A stretch of DNA of 20,004 nt from a virus. Location of the stretch: positions 1-20,004 of the IMG/VR virus record IMGVR_UViG_3300020596_000124, one strand, 5' to 3'. Below the pieces are notes generated by a model. The model worked only from the letters and a program-made list of their open reading frames with translations. It searched no databases and was not told the DNA's origin. The position numbers were made by a program, and so were the translations under genes. Shown here piece by piece: positions 19,541-20,004 of the stretch. Position 1 is the first letter of the stretch; each line of letters opens with the position of its first letter.

Positions 19541-20004
19541 CCAAAATCGATATAGCCAAGTTGCAACAAATCCGACACATCATCACACACGAAAATTGTC
19601 CAGACGGGATCGCGAGCGCCATGATCCTGCGGGACTGCCTGCCGGATGCGGAAGTGACGTTCTGTCAGTACGGTACGGCGCTACATCGCTCGATACAGGC
19701 GCTCCCCGGACAGCTCTGGTGTGACTTCAGTCCCCCCCTGGATCGCGTCCAGGAGTTCCTTGACGTGGGGGCCATTGTGTTGGATCATCACGCCGGACCA
19801 GCGAAGACAGCCACGTTAGAGTTTGAATCACGGGGCCTTGGCGCGTGGGGGCACGAGCCTGGCGTCAGCGGGGCAATGCTAGCGTTCGGCGAAGTCTGGG
19901 TACCATTGAAGCGCAGTGATGATAATCAGGCTGTGGAAGCATGCCTGCTGTCTCACGCCACCCTGGCCGGCATCCGGGACACTTGGCAAATCGATCACCC
20001 GGAC
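19537..20004 (+). CDS. DHH-family phosphoesterase, N-terminal part (3' end outside window)
   Basis: The 156 visible codons carry DHH superfamily motifs: ITHENCPDGIASAMIL (motif I, D23), WCDFSPP (D63) and VLDHHAGP (D83, H84, H85), the metal-binding DHH signature. Later, GIRDTWQIDHPD resembles a conserved GD-x-W segment. Members include RecJ, nanoRNase/pAp phosphatase and cyclic-dinucleotide phosphodiesterases; without the C-terminal DHHA1 region the substrate cannot be chosen. ATGA start after AAGGAG. Confidence 0.8.
   Translation, partial: MTKIDIAKLQQIRHIITHENCPDGIASAMILRDCLPDAEVTFCQYGTALHRSIQALPGQLWCDFSPPLDRVQEFLDVGAIVLDHHAGPAKTATLEFESRGLGAWGHEPGVSGAMLAFGEVWVPLKRSDDNQAVEACLLSHATLAGIRDTWQIDHPD

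Noticed and set aside
1-20004. tRNA genes, CRISPR arrays, insertion sequences, integrase and attachment sites
   Set aside because: None seen. No CCA-ended cloverleaf pattern, no regularly spaced repeats, no transposase or recombinase domain. The two HNH genes are the only mobile-type genes.

Overview
The window is a stretch of a tailed double-stranded DNA phage genome, or a prophage. No host chromosomal gene, rRNA, tRNA, CRISPR array or integrase was recognised. Virion head genes (major capsid, scaffold, portal, large terminase) lie beside phage replication and recombination genes (DnaB-type helicase, replisome-organiser-like protein, RusA-like resolvase, RecT-like annealing protein). Many very small genes are packed end to end. 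The DNA is GC-rich (roughly 60% by eye). The host cannot be named from this sequence. Strong Shine-Dalgarno sites inside operons, together with promoters placed directly against start codons, fit a bacterium that translates both leadered and leaderless mRNAs.

Layout. Positions 1-15125 are read leftward (minus strand) and 15248-20004 rightward. The 122-bp divergent region between them (15126-15247) holds two face-to-face sigma70-like promoters, each with its -35 box inside a GTTGAC-containing inverted repeat. The first leftward gene is a Cro/CI-like HTH regulator. Next come about ten small accessory genes, including Zn-ribbon proteins, a one-helix membrane microprotein and a nucleoside 2-deoxyribosyltransferase-like enzyme. 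A second leftward promoter at 12451-12479 starts a replication block: small HTH protein, DUF2786-like protein, replication initiator with iteron-like repeats inside the gene, and DnaB helicase. Small genes, RusA, an HNH endonuclease and a sigma-region-4-like protein follow. The packaging and head genes come last: possible TerS, GroES-like co-chaperonin, TerL, portal, scaffold and capsid (cut by the window edge).

The rightward arm carries four unknown small genes, a ribbon-helix-helix-like protein, and a 519-residue protein that looks like a FEN-family 5'-3' exonuclease fused to a RecT-like annealing protein. It continues with a second HNH endonuclease and a MazG-like pyrophosphohydrolase. After a further promoter come a small gene and a DHH phosphoesterase cut by the window end.

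Almost every gene junction is a 1-bp or 4-bp stop/start overlap (ATGA, GTGA, TTGA, TAATG, TGATG), so both arms read as long translationally coupled operons. I used these junctions, with Shine-Dalgarno matches, to choose starts. Several starts are therefore internal to longer open frames, and some genes (5020-5190, 13456-13560) are recovered only this way.
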